This document shows positions 56,501 to 62,689 of a DNA stretch of 64,000 nt, one piece after another (within the stretch, counting starts at the first letter, position 1; each line of letters opens with the position of its first letter). Made by a program: the position numbers and the translations under genes. The DNA comes from Macrothele yani. Lineage: Eukaryota; Arthropoda; Arachnida; Araneae; Macrothelidae. Below the pieces are notes generated by a model. It had not been told where the DNA came from and did not search any database. It saw only the letters and a list, made by a program, of their open reading frames with translations. Location of the stretch: positions 103,334,424-103,398,423 of the forward strand of contig CM077027.1 in assembly GCA_039090855.1 (NCBI GenBank), in the 5' to 3' direction.

Positions 56501-59139
56501 TGATTTCCTGGAAAAAACCAATTGCATAAGACTCAAGGCTGACAACACTGGAAAACTATGTAAAGCTGTTAGTAAGCTTTCTAAAAAAACTTCTCTGAAA
56601 TCTTTCTTAGGAGACACCCCCCCCCCTTTTTTCGTACTCCCAGGTTGTTCTTATGGACATCCCATTAGACCATTAATTGAAAACACCTTTTCTCCTGCAG
56701 TCAATCTTGAAAGGCAATTGGTCAAATGTTGCAAAGTTCTGACAAGAAACCATCCTTATTCTGTTGTATCAACCAAGGACTTTATCAAGAAACTCCCTTC
56801 TTCCATCAATTGTCAAGATTTCTTGCACACCTTTGACGTGGATTCATTGTTTCCTTCTGTTCCTTTCTTTGATGCCCACATGCTCATGGTCAAAAAACTA
56901 ATGGAGCACCAAGAACTTCCTGGAGAACTGATCAAAGATCTTTATGACTGTTTTGATTCATTGGAAAAGTATTCCTGTTTTGTATACAATGGTATCTATT
57001 ACCAACAAAAACAAGGTGTACATATGTGCTCCCTCTTTCCCCCTTACTTGCTGAAATTTATTTGCAGAATATTGAAACATTAATTGTTGCCCCATCCCTC
57101 TTAAAACCTACCATTTGGTTAAGGTATGTGGACAACATCTTCATTATTTGGCCACACCAAAAACACTCTCTGTTTGAACTCATGTCCTCCATAACTTCAA
57201 AATTCCCACATATAAAATTTTCCTCTCAAGAACAGATTGACAATAATATTAGTTTTCTGGATGTTGACATCAACATCAACCCAGACTTCTCACTTGGCCT
57301 CTCTGTTTACAGAAAACCTTCTGCCACCCATAATATCATCCCTTACCATTCTCGCACTTTTGGAAAATACAAACTGTCTGCTCTAAAGTCATACATTCAC
57401 CGGGCCAACCTTATTTGCAACAGTCATTCTGCTCTTCAACTAGAATATCAGAACATCATCAACATTGGCAAATTGCATGGCTTTCCACACCTCTTATTAC
57501 ATAGACTAATCAAGAGTTTTGAATCACAAAATAGAACTAGTTTACTGCCTGAACCTTCCACCACCCATCAGTTTGTTGGCATTTTGCCCTTTAGCCTGTC
57601 CTTCACTCATAAACACTCTCTATTTTCAAGTCTTTTGGCTACAGGATTGCAGTCAAACCACCTCCACATCTTCTCAAACTCATCCTTAAGGACAGAGATC
57701 TCAATAAACCCCTAGAGTTACAAGGTGTCTACTCTATCCCTATCAACACTTCCACAGGCATTACCCACTATATTGGTAGTACTTACCGCAGCATAAACCG
57801 GCGTTTGATGGAGCATATCGCTGATGTTAAGAAAGGTAGCCCTTCCACTTCTCTTTCAATTTTAACCATCAGCGATACGTCCAAGGCTCCCGATTGGCAC
57901 CAATGTTAAGCGAATCGCCCTGTTCAGCAATCGGCATGCCCTCAGATACCGCGAAAGCATTGAAATCTACCTTACCCCTAACACCCGCAATACTGACGCA
58001 CCTTTTAACCTCCCTATTATTTGGAAATCGATTTTGAAATCTGGCAACAACTGACGCTTTTACCACGTGTCTCATTCCATGGCTGATGAAGGTAGAAGTC
58101 GCTACCGAAACGTCCCGCTCTTAATTTTTCAACATAACTTATGCGTGTGATGACAATTTTAAGAATTCTTTAAGTGTTGAAAGACATTTTAATTGTACAG
58201 GTAGTTGAAGATAATTAAAGGAACATGATTAGAGCCTCTAAAATTGCAGGAAAAAAACTGCAGTAATAAAGGAAATAACAAATGGAAAAATCTTCTAGCT
58301 CTAGACTCAATTTTCTTAGTTCTTTCTACAATTTGAGCTATGAATTAGCTTTTTCCCTAAGGTTGTTAATGTTATTATTAGCTTCTTCAATAATTTCCAT
58401 TTTTGGTAAAAATACAACTTTGCAAAATTTGTGGGGGCATTCCTCCACCCATGGGTACCATTTTTCTTTTGTAAATAATTGCTATTAAAAGAAATACTTG
58501 AAATATACCTAAGATATGCTCTAAGGAAATTATTATAAAATTTTGCTCAGAGCACATCTTTGGTATGTGTCAAGTATTTATTGAAATATATTTACAAAAA
58601 CAATATGCATTTCCAGAAATGCTCTAGCATGCATGGATTACAAAGAATTTCACTAATAGGCAGCAGTTTCAAGAAATGTTAGTCAAAACTAAGTCACCTG
58701 TTTAGAACTGCAGCCCTAAGATGGGAATACATTGGTCAGAATAGAAATACATCCAAATAGCAAACATATTTCCTTAGAAAATATGTGGAACATCTAATGT
58801 CAGATAACTCTCATGAAGAACAATAGTCATTTTCAGAAATTTGCTAAGGAGATCTGCCTGTAGGCAGTCAGTTATTTTTCTAGTTAGCACAAGAAATGGG
58901 TACTATGAAAAATTAATAAGATAGCATGTAATAATGTTTTCTTTTTTATTATTATTTTCCTTCCTAAAATATTTCCATAAATTGCCTGTTGGTACAACTG
59001 TAAGAGAAAAAGCTTTCTTACTGAGTCCAATTTTTATGCATGACAATGAATGTAACACAAATGTGAAAAACTTACATGAAACTACTTTTTCCACAACCAG
59101 GAGGGCCATATAACAGATAACCTCTTCGATATGGAATAC
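30987..59139 (-). CDS. BCS1L: Mitochondrial chaperone BCS1 (AAA+ ATPase), C-terminal AAA domain, four exons
   Basis: Four - strand exons (59139-59076, 45503-45334, 42412-42295, 31242-30987) splice in frame (AT|C, A|CA and AG|G junctions) into about 201 residues of the BCS1 AAA domain and its C-terminal tail. Known role of the family: a heptameric inner-membrane AAA ATPase that moves the folded Rieske Fe-S protein across the membrane during complex III assembly. Visible motifs: Walker [10 protein letters not shown] in the first exon; Walker [12 protein letters not shown] in the second; LNMLDGVAS and sensor-1 TTN in the third; [12 protein letters not shown] (arginine-finger region) and the BCS1-type ending [15 protein letters not shown] in the last. 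No lesions are seen, so the gene looks functional. The exons for the membrane helix and the BCS1-specific N-terminal domain (about 200 residues) were not found in the window and probably lie beyond 64000. The introns (13.6, 2.9 and 11.1 kb) are packed with TEs. Confidence 0.93.
31431..31946 (-). mobile_element. PLE-3: 3' fragment with GIY-YIG remnant and hammerhead-like end
   Basis: - strand 31946-31725 carries [20 protein letters not shown] (GIY-YIG) and [11 protein letters not shown]. The rest of the endonuclease is frame-shifted between 31725 and 31540. CTGACGA with GGTAG/CTACC stem and AAAC lies at 31459-31432, closely matching the end of PLE-2. Everything 5' of the endonuclease is missing. 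Lies in a BCS1L intron in the same orientation as the gene. Confidence 0.82.
32617..32643 (-). ncRNA. Possible PLE 3'-end hammerhead-like relic
   Basis: - strand CTGAAGAA followed by GTGCC-AA-GGCAC and GTGACAAAG. The layout (CTGANGA, stem II, then GA-AA-like) resembles the PLE ends, but two core positions differ. Weak on its own. Flanking 31950-32600 is unassigned, with a T-run at 32479-32503. Confidence 0.3.
32936..34080. repeat. Mosaic of non-autonomous DNA-element sequence
   Basis: ACCGTAATTTTTGTCGTTTA near 32936 is partly inverted at 34080 (TACCGTAATGTTTGCC and CCGCGGATAA). Inside, TACCGTATATACTCGCGTGT (33366) has the look of a common pogo-type repeat terminus. No transposase. Boundaries are uncertain. 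Confidence 0.4.
34090..35290. other. Unassigned BCS1L intron sequence
   Basis: An open frame at 34663-35022 shows no domain I recognise and no splice-supported homology. Nothing else is identified. Confidence 0.35.
35299..35553. repeat. Possible MITE-like unit with G-run/C-run inverted ends
   Basis: GGCGTAGCGGGGGGGG near the left is matched by a C13 tract and CTGGCTATGCCACTG at the right, imperfectly inverted. No coding content. A low-complexity end effect cannot be excluded. Confidence 0.35.
36014..38937 (+). mobile_element. DNA transposon of unrecognised superfamily, 13-bp TIRs, 4-bp target duplication
   Basis: CACAGGTCTGCAA at 36014 is perfectly inverted at 38925-38937. ATAA immediately precedes (36010-36013) and follows (38938-38941). 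Subterminal sequences also share a TCCATCACGT block about 100-120 bases in on each side. 2924 bp, carrying one zinc-finger-containing coding region at 37006-38726. I do not recognise this as hAT, Tc1/mariner, pogo, PIF or piggyBac. Confidence 0.78.
37006..38726 (+). pseudogene. Putative transposase-like protein with N-terminal zinc finger, uncharacterised repeat-borne family
   Basis: The start ATG at 37006 gives [20 protein letters not shown]. Cys pairs CFICG, VCRRC and a later CYFC suggest one or two zinc-binding units in the first 110 residues. An acidic Ser-rich linker ([18 protein letters not shown]) follows, then [20 protein letters not shown]. The second part reads [73 protein letters not shown] and [13 protein letters not shown]. 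From memory, proteins with these blocks recur in many copies in arthropod and cnidarian genomes as 'uncharacterized'. Lesions: a one-base frameshift near 37655 in a GA repeat, TGA at 38408 and TGA near 38558. The original was probably about 560-570 residues. Acidic residues (FIDSS, CGDFK, LWDSR) are candidates for a catalytic set, but this is inference. Confidence 0.75.
39052..41460 (-). mobile_element. hAT-2: hAT-like transposon remnant
   Basis: Left end ACAGGGTGTCCACAGAATTA at 39051, with CTGATTTCCTGACC shortly after, a terminus type I associate with hAT-like repeats. The matching right end was not found, so its extent to the right is open. Carries the - strand transposase remnant below and ends in a near-perfect hairpin. 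Confidence 0.65.
39430..41457 (-). pseudogene. hAT-2 transposase, broken
   Basis: N-terminal remnant at 41457-41275 (with a duplicated YVVKDDV motif). Then 41198-40902 [20 protein letters not shown], with FVRYWD and [14 protein letters not shown]. Then 40800-40393 [31 protein letters not shown] and [15 protein letters not shown]. Then 40405-39584, ending with dimerisation block [20 protein letters not shown] and a basic coiled-coil tail. Frames break near 40900, 40400 and 39595. This matches a large hAT-related family in arthropods. The 3' basic tail continues out of frame to about 39430. Confidence 0.82.
41416..41666. repeat. Near-perfect 121/122-nt hairpin
   Basis: Left arm 41416-41536 and right arm 41545-41666 are inverse copies with a single extra C in the right arm, around an 8-nt loop (TCCACTTC at 41537-41544). 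The left arm overlaps the N-terminal coding part of hAT-2, so coding sequence is duplicated head to head. Confidence 0.93.
41667..42290. other. Unassigned BCS1L intron sequence
   Basis: A - strand open frame at 41975-41784 (basic [10 protein letters not shown]) has no recognised family. It could be an extension of hAT-2. Confidence 0.3.
42295..42412 (-). CDS. BCS1L: BCS1L exon with second-region homology/sensor 1
   Basis: The 118-bp exon carries [19 protein letters not shown] and then [11 protein letters not shown], the AAA sensor-1 region. Acceptor GTCTCAG lies before 42412 and the donor GTGAGT after 42295. Confidence 0.92.
42590..43680 (-). mobile_element. Mariner-like (Tc1/mariner superfamily) remnant
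   Basis: - strand fragments: [20 protein letters not shown] at about 43190-43130, decayed FISRDEG (position of the first catalytic Asp), a FQQDG-type spot near 42830, and [14 protein letters not shown] near 42690-42650 (third acidic region). This is the mariner-like group whose proteins contain 'SPDLTPLDFFLWG'. The same group is better preserved at 46059-47645. Many stops. Confidence 0.65.
43890..44180 (+). mobile_element. LINE C-terminal fragment
   Basis: Open frame with [19 protein letters not shown] followed by [17 protein letters not shown], the basic C-terminal block common downstream of non-LTR reverse transcriptases. No RT catalytic region nearby. Confidence 0.65.
44520..44800 (-). 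mobile_element. LINE 3' fragment, same family as 23265-24660
   Basis: CTAGTATTTCAGTTGTCCAA and GCAATATGTCCAGCCCATTG align with the corresponding stretch near 23416-23480. Both derive from the C-terminal region and 3' end of one LINE family. Decayed. Confidence 0.65.
45071..45113. repeat. Perfect 14-nt hairpin in BCS1L intron
   Basis: ATTATTCTTCCACC and GGTGGAAGAATAAT are separated by 15 nt, 230 nt from the Walker B exon donor. It could be a short MITE relic. The rest of 44800-45330 is unassigned. Confidence 0.5.
45334..45503 (-). CDS. BCS1L: BCS1L exon with Walker B
   Basis: The exon begins CACAG, completing the Ile codon and giving [19 protein letters not shown]. The Walker B strand is [12 protein letters not shown] chose acceptor TTTCTGTAG before 45503 over the CAG five bases further on, because only the former keeps the frame. 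The donor is GTAAG after 45334. Confidence 0.92.
45504..46050. other. Unassigned BCS1L intron sequence
   Basis: AT-rich, with no exon or TE domain recognised. Confidence 0.35.
46805..47015 (-). mobile_element. SINE-A copy 2 (tRNA-derived) with 13-bp target duplication
   Basis: Differs from 18610-18839 at only a few positions, with A box, B box (GGGTTCGAATCCCGG) and the same body. CATTTCAGTCCTG lies at 46792-46804 and at 47016-47028, an exact 13-bp duplication. The A-rich tail is almost absent here (ATTGATTG end). Confidence 0.92.
47062..47091 (+). ncRNA. Hammerhead-like motif in the 46.6-47.25 kb insertion
   Basis: CTGAGGATG is followed by an 8-bp perfect stem GGGGTCAC/GTGACCCC with a 2-nt loop, and then GAAAG. 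Core position 5 (CTGATGA expected) is changed. Same arrangement as at the other PLE ends. Confidence 0.5.
47650..48160. other. Unassigned BCS1L intron sequence
   Basis: No recognised gene or repeat. It may include the unidentified left end of hAT-3. Confidence 0.3.
48184..48811 (+). pseudogene. hAT-3 transposase, N-terminal part
   Basis: [19 protein letters not shown] at 48183 (basic start), a broken zinc-finger region, then [34 protein letters not shown] and, after a shift near 48505, [20 protein letters not shown]. It continues [20 protein letters not shown] to LLSTELAKY at the insertion point. This is the BED-less region preceding the catalytic core of hAT proteins of the '52 kDa repressor/ZBED' kind. 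Confidence 0.75.
50460..50965 (+). pseudogene. Second GIY-YIG fragment in PLE-4 (different subfamily)
   Basis: [20 protein letters not shown] is a GIY-YIG start. [20 protein letters not shown] continues the family pattern (YxG replaced by NIG). The inverse copy lies to the left (about 49985-50440), with a 30-bp inverted core near 50400-50470 (TCTATCTCAATTAATTGAGA). Confidence 0.7.
50931..50957 (-). ncRNA. Hammerhead-like core, left inner arm of PLE-4
   Basis: - strand TGATCAAGGTCGTAGGATGA and then CCGAAAGC: degenerate CTGATGA, stem GGTC/GACC, GAAA preserved. It lies just after the endonuclease frame, as in PLE-2. Confidence 0.5.
50979..51769 (-). pseudogene. PLE-4 left inner arm: RT thumb and GIY-YIG endonuclease
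   Basis: Reading from the palindrome centre: a [24 protein letters not shown] thumb segment, then [38 protein letters not shown] (GIY-YIG motif) followed by [18 protein letters not shown] and [11 protein letters not shown]. No RT catalytic palm. Coding arms agree at nearly every position with the right arm. Confidence 0.85.
51778..52533 (+). pseudogene. PLE-4 right inner arm: RT thumb and GIY-YIG endonuclease
   Basis: Inverse copy of the left arm. The open frame 52033-52533 includes [37 protein letters not shown] and [12 protein letters not shown]. It starts only 8 nt from the left arm (spacer 51770-51777), so the two endonuclease copies are head to head. A truncated frame without a palm domain cannot be autonomous. 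Confidence 0.85.
52566..52592 (+). ncRNA. Hammerhead-like core, right inner arm of PLE-4
   Basis: Same motif as the left arm, but with CCAAAAGC in place of CCGAAAGC, so the GAAA box is mutated here. Confidence 0.45.
53490..53515 (+). ncRNA. CTGATGA-type motif in outer arm of PLE-4
   Basis: CTGATGAACGTGCGTCATTC then GAAGGT, matched inverted at 49108-49083. A short ACG/CGT stem and a GAAG instead of GAAA give only partial fit to a hammerhead. Confidence 0.3.
53850..55142 (+). pseudogene. hAT-3 transposase, core and C-terminal part
   Basis: Resumes [20 protein letters not shown] right after the duplication, then [18 protein letters not shown] (conserved HCxxH-like hAT segment), [15 protein letters not shown] and, after frameshifts around 54230-54310, the region to 54576. 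The final open frame 54627-55142 has [20 protein letters not shown] and [16 protein letters not shown], the dimerisation domain, ending at a TAA. Stops at 54122 and 54574. Confidence 0.82.
55145..56110. other. Unassigned BCS1L intron sequence
   Basis: No TE domain or exon recognised. It probably includes the right end of hAT-3. Confidence 0.35.
56240..58054 (+). pseudogene. PLE-2 reverse transcriptase and GIY-YIG endonuclease, frameshifted
   Basis: 56364-57083: [20 protein letters not shown] (PLE RT block), [14 protein letters not shown], and [17 protein letters not shown] (first catalytic Asp). After a shift near 57035: [29 protein letters not shown] with the YxDD box changed to YVDN, and [10 protein letters not shown]. 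After a stop at 57713 the frame near 57720-57905 reads [20 protein letters not shown] then [15 protein letters not shown] (GIY-YIG, Arg, His). A last shift near 57900 precedes YRESIEIYL and the stop TGA 58052-58054. Not functional; the second palm Asp is lost. Confidence 0.9.
58083..58115 (+). ncRNA. Hammerhead ribozyme core at PLE-2 3' end (best copy)
   Basis: CTGATGA at 58083, stem II GGTAG/CTACC closed by AAGTCG, then GAAAC at 58107 followed by GTC. All conserved core boxes (CUGAUGA, GAAA, and a UC before cleavage) are present. Helix III would be only the CG/CG of GAAACGUC, so it would need to act as a dimer or with an alternative helix. Activity is inference. Starts 29 nt after the endonuclease stop. 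Confidence 0.65.
58190..59070. other. Unassigned BCS1L intron sequence
   Basis: AT-rich; no recognised feature. Confidence 0.35.
59076..59139 (-). CDS. BCS1L: BCS1L exon with Walker A
   Basis: The 64-bp exon reads [20 protein letters not shown] and then F (initial Gly codon split, phase 1). It contains the P-loop GPPGCGKS. Acceptor TTGTAG lies before 59139 and the donor GTAAGT after 59076. Ends in phase 2 (AT|C for Ile). Confidence 0.92.
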
Positions 59140-59772
59140 CTACAACACAATTTCCTTATTAATACATGAGCAAATGTATACAACTGTTTGTTAACAAAGC
59201 TTTGACATGCAAGTAATAACAATAATAATACATCTGGCATGGTTTACTCATTTTGCAAACTTCAGCAGAAAAAATTAAAACTGTCCCAGACTTGAGAGTG
59301 GTCAAGTTCCAACAGCACTAACAGAGTTATTACTGCAATGATGGAAACAGTGGTATGTAGCTGAATGAACAGAAGATAAAAAAAGTTAATATTACCACAG
59401 CTAAAGTATTCCACCACTTCAAAACTGCTATTTGCTGAACAAACTTACATTCAATCGGGACACCTGTCTCAATTAAAAAAAAAGGATATTTCTAAAGAAA
59501 TCATGAGGCATCAGTGGCACATTAACCAGAAAACAAACTCCTTATTTTGTTCATTCATTTAATTATAAATTTTCAAAACAGTATTTGTCTCTGCAATGAT
59601 TTTCTGCAACTTTACACATTCATCTGTAAGGTCTATCTTAACATACTTCACAGCTGGTATATGTTCTCCACTAGGATATTTTCTATTATGCTTGAACTCT
59701 ACAAACTGAATGTCAAGTATCTCACCATCTCATGACAATCATCACCTGTGTAAAACACACAAACACACACTG

Positions 59773-59800
59773 ACATTTCGGCACACTATACCTTCTTCAG
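59773..59800 (-). ncRNA. Possible PLE 3'-end hammerhead-like relic
   Basis: - strand CTGAAGAAGGTATAGTGTGC then CGAAATGTC: layout of CTGANGA, short stem, GAAA. Preceded by a CCATCATCTTTGAAACC-like stretch. The core A-for-T change makes it at best a degenerate copy. The surrounding 59140-59925 is otherwise unassigned (AC-rich and a G9 run near 59835). Confidence 0.4.
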
Positions 59801-59928
59801 GGTTTCAAAGATGAGGAAGGTTTCCTTTTTTTGGGGGGGGGGTTAACCCAATATTAATGTAGTAAGTATCAAACAATTTAATTTAATTTTAGAATAATAA
59901 TAAAATAATGAATTACTATACCTAGATA

Positions 59929-61488
59929 CACTGGTGTGCAAAAATTAAAGACAAAGAGGAGAAATTAGCATAACAGCGGAACGAGCAGGCAGAACAGACC
60001 AAAAGACCACTCAGGAGATAGACTAGGGTCCGGTACGGTAGGGCATGCACATATATGCATCATGACATGGGGAGAGGGGGAGTGTCAGAAGGGTATAAAG
60101 CACACGAGCGGTGTACGCTCAGCAATTCAGTGAAAGCTATTGCACGGTGTACATCGGTTTGAACGACATCGAGTTGCTGCCACCGTGTGATATGGCCAAC
60201 AGGCAATCCAGTAAATGACATCTGGATGACTTTACCCGAGGTTGTGTCATTGGGAAGTCGGAGTGTCGAAGAGTGACTAGTGTGGCCGAGGGTTCGGGAT
60301 CGCTCACAGCATCGTTTCACGAGCTTGGAGAGCATTTCAAACGACAGAAACAACTGTCCGACAGTTTAGCAATGGTCGTCCACGAGCAACCATGGCGGCG
60401 GACGACCAGTATATTGTCCTACAGGCGAGAAGAGACAGACAGCAGACAGCGGGAGAAATCGCAAGGCATATGCAACAGACAACTGGACGTCCATTATTGC
60501 GTTTTACCGTGGCCAGGAGGCTGCACAAAGGTGGTCTATTTGCACGACGACTAGTACGGTGTGCGCCATTAACGCCTGCTCGTCGGAGACAGCGGTTTCT
60601 GTGGTGCCAGGAACACAAGAACTGGACACATCAGCAATGGGGTCGAGTTCTCTTTACGGATGAGAGCCGATTTAGTCTGACGAGCAATTCTGAACGTATA
60701 CACATCTTGAGAGAGCAGGGAACATGCAATCACACCTCCAGCATCATCGAAAGGGACCGGTTTGGAGGTGGCGGAGTTCTCGTTTGGGGTGGTGGTGTGG
60801 TATCATGCTTGGTAGCCGTACTGACCTCCACATCTTCCAAGGAGGTTCAGTCACTGGTGTCCGCTATTGTACTGAAGTTCTCCTGCCTCTCGTGCACCTG
60901 TTTAGAGATGCTGTGGGTCCTGAGTTTCTCTTCATGGACGACAACGCTACACCTCATCATACAGTAGCTGTCGCAGAGCTGTTGGAGAGTGAAGATATTC
61001 AACGCATGGATTGGCCCGCAAGGTCCCCGGACCTAAATCCAATCGAACACGTGTGGGACCTTCTCGGGAGACGCTTGGCAGCACGTCACCAGCCGCCAGC
61101 AAGGATTCCGCAGCTGCAATTGGTGCTACAAGAGGAATGGGCCGCGATGCCTCAACAGCTCCTTGACAACCTCATCCTCAGCATGGACAGACGTTGTAAA
61201 TCCTGCATCGCAGTCAGGGGGCGATCATATCCCCTACTAAAAACTGGATGTTTCTTGGCAGCCACCTGTCACATGGACGTTTCTGTTTTCTGTCCAGTTG
61301 TGCTCGAAGCTACCTTTTCAATAAGGTGCCTTTGTATCCTTTGGAATCCTTGTTTGGACGGTTTTGCTCACTTGTCTCATATTCTTACATCTTGGAGATC
61401 TTATGGTATGATTTGAGTCGATGTGGAGCACTTCTGCACGACGTTACATTCCAAAAACTGTCTCGTCCTTAATTTTTGCACGCCAGTA
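59929..61488 (+). mobile_element. Tc1-E: well preserved Tc1-like element
   Basis: Left end CACTGGTGTGCAAAAATTAA (59929), right end inverted TACTGGCGTGCAAAAATTAA; TA flanks at 59927-59928 and 61489-61490. Length 1560 bp. Carries the best-preserved transposase in the window. Confidence 0.92.
60213..61240 (+). pseudogene. Tc1-E transposase, frameshifted
   Basis: 60392-60800: MAADDQYIVLQARRDRQQTA, GLFARRLVRCAPL linker, RVLFTDESRFSLTSNSERIH (first Asp), and GGGVLVWGGG. The frame then changes (between about 60725 and 60850) to 60724-61240: GPEFLFMDDNATPHHTVAVA (second Asp) and SPDLNPIEHVWDLLGRRLAA (Glu, DD34E spacing), then a typical C-terminal QQLLDNLILSMDRRCKSCIA. The start of the N-terminal helix-turn-helix (VCHWEVGVSKSD-like) lies near 60240 in another frame. 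At least two frameshifts; the catalytic residues are intact. Confidence 0.9.
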
Positions 61489-61526
61489 TAGATGCTGATC
61501 AAAAATAAAAATACCATCAAATACCA

Positions 61527-61735
61527 GGTCATTCAAAAAATAATGGCCAATTTGGAGGGTAAAAATGAAAGAAATACCTCATAGTACACAATCTTGTTTT
61601 AATTCGAAATAGGCACCTTCAGCAGCTGCATACCTCTTGCCAGCGAGTGACAAAATGCCAGTCCAGAAGAAATCTGGCTCCCTGGACGCCAGAAAATCCT
61701 GAAATGTAATTTTGGTCCCCTCTCAGTTTCTTAAG
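61527..61735 (-). mobile_element. Mariner 3'-end fragment
   Basis: - strand DFLASREPDFFWTGILSLAG and KRYAAAEGAYFE, with stop, match the C-terminal block of mariner transposases (F...W..GI..L..R......G.YF). The right half of the inverted repeat, ATTCAAAAAATAATGGCC, is at 61530. No catalytic part present. Confidence 0.7.
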
Positions 61736-61739
61736 GCCC

Positions 61740-62680
61740 TGTCCTTGAGGTAATTGCTAAAATTCAAGAACAAGTGGAAATCGATAGGTGCAATGAAAAT
61801 AATGAAATAATGATGTAGACAAATTCACTTAAGCAAAGAGATGAGTTGCTTTGAAAGTGCATAACTGTGCTGCTTGTACAGAAGTTAAAGTTTCAAAGCC
61901 ATGGAGATCGTTTATCAACCTCAAAATGTCATAATTGTGTTTTAACTGCTCAATCGAGACTCAAACTAAAACACAGAAACATTTTAATCTCCTGGATATT
62001 CTACATACTATAGATGAAAATCATAAATCTGATATTTCTGTCCCAGTTGCTATTGCTTGCTTTACAAAAACTGAATAGATAAGAGTGGATGGAGCAAACA
62101 ATAACAACTTTTTTGAACATACATTTTCAGTGGCAACTAAACCAATGATTCGAACAAGGTGAAGATGACAAGGATTTTTATCCCCTCACAGGACTGTTTT
62201 TTGAAGTGTTCAACTGCTGAAAAACTGTACTTGAAGATATACATTTGTCAATACAGATGAAAATATTGAAGCTATGCATGATTCAATAACAAATGGCAAT
62301 GTACTTGACATTTAAAGGAAAAGAGTTACACAGTAAATGAATCTGACCAAAGTGAAGAAAAGAATGATATTCAGAAACACCTCCAACTAAACAACAAGCT
62401 TCGGAGAATTTGAACATTACATTGCAAAAGTAACATAAATAAACAGACATCATGAGTTTCAATTTCTTCTTGAAAAGGAAATTCCGTCTCCTTTTCCAGC
62501 AAATTACAAACATCAATTAAACATGATTTCAAAGCATGAATACAAAACATATATGTGTACTTCTTCAAACTCATGAAATAATATTTTTGTACAATATTAT
62601 ATTAGTAAAATTTTAGTAAATATCTAAAAATTAGCAATACATGTTATGACAAATTCTAGGTTAAATCTATACATAGTATA
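61740..62680. other. Unassigned sequence
   Basis: No gene or repeat recognised. The N-terminal BCS1L exons were looked for here on the - strand and not found. Confidence 0.35.
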
Positions 62681-62689
62681 AAATAACGT

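Larger units (their letters stand above)
56129..58171 (+). mobile_element. PLE-2: nearly complete Penelope-like element with 14-bp target duplication
   Basis: AAGTGTTGAAAGAC occurs at 56115-56128 and 58172-58185. An imperfect inverted repeat of about 75 nt occurs near both ends (left from 56168, right to about 58171) around TTGAAAAATTAAGAGCGGGA. A RT followed by GIY-YIG lies between. It inserts in a BCS1L intron against the gene's direction. Confidence 0.9.
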
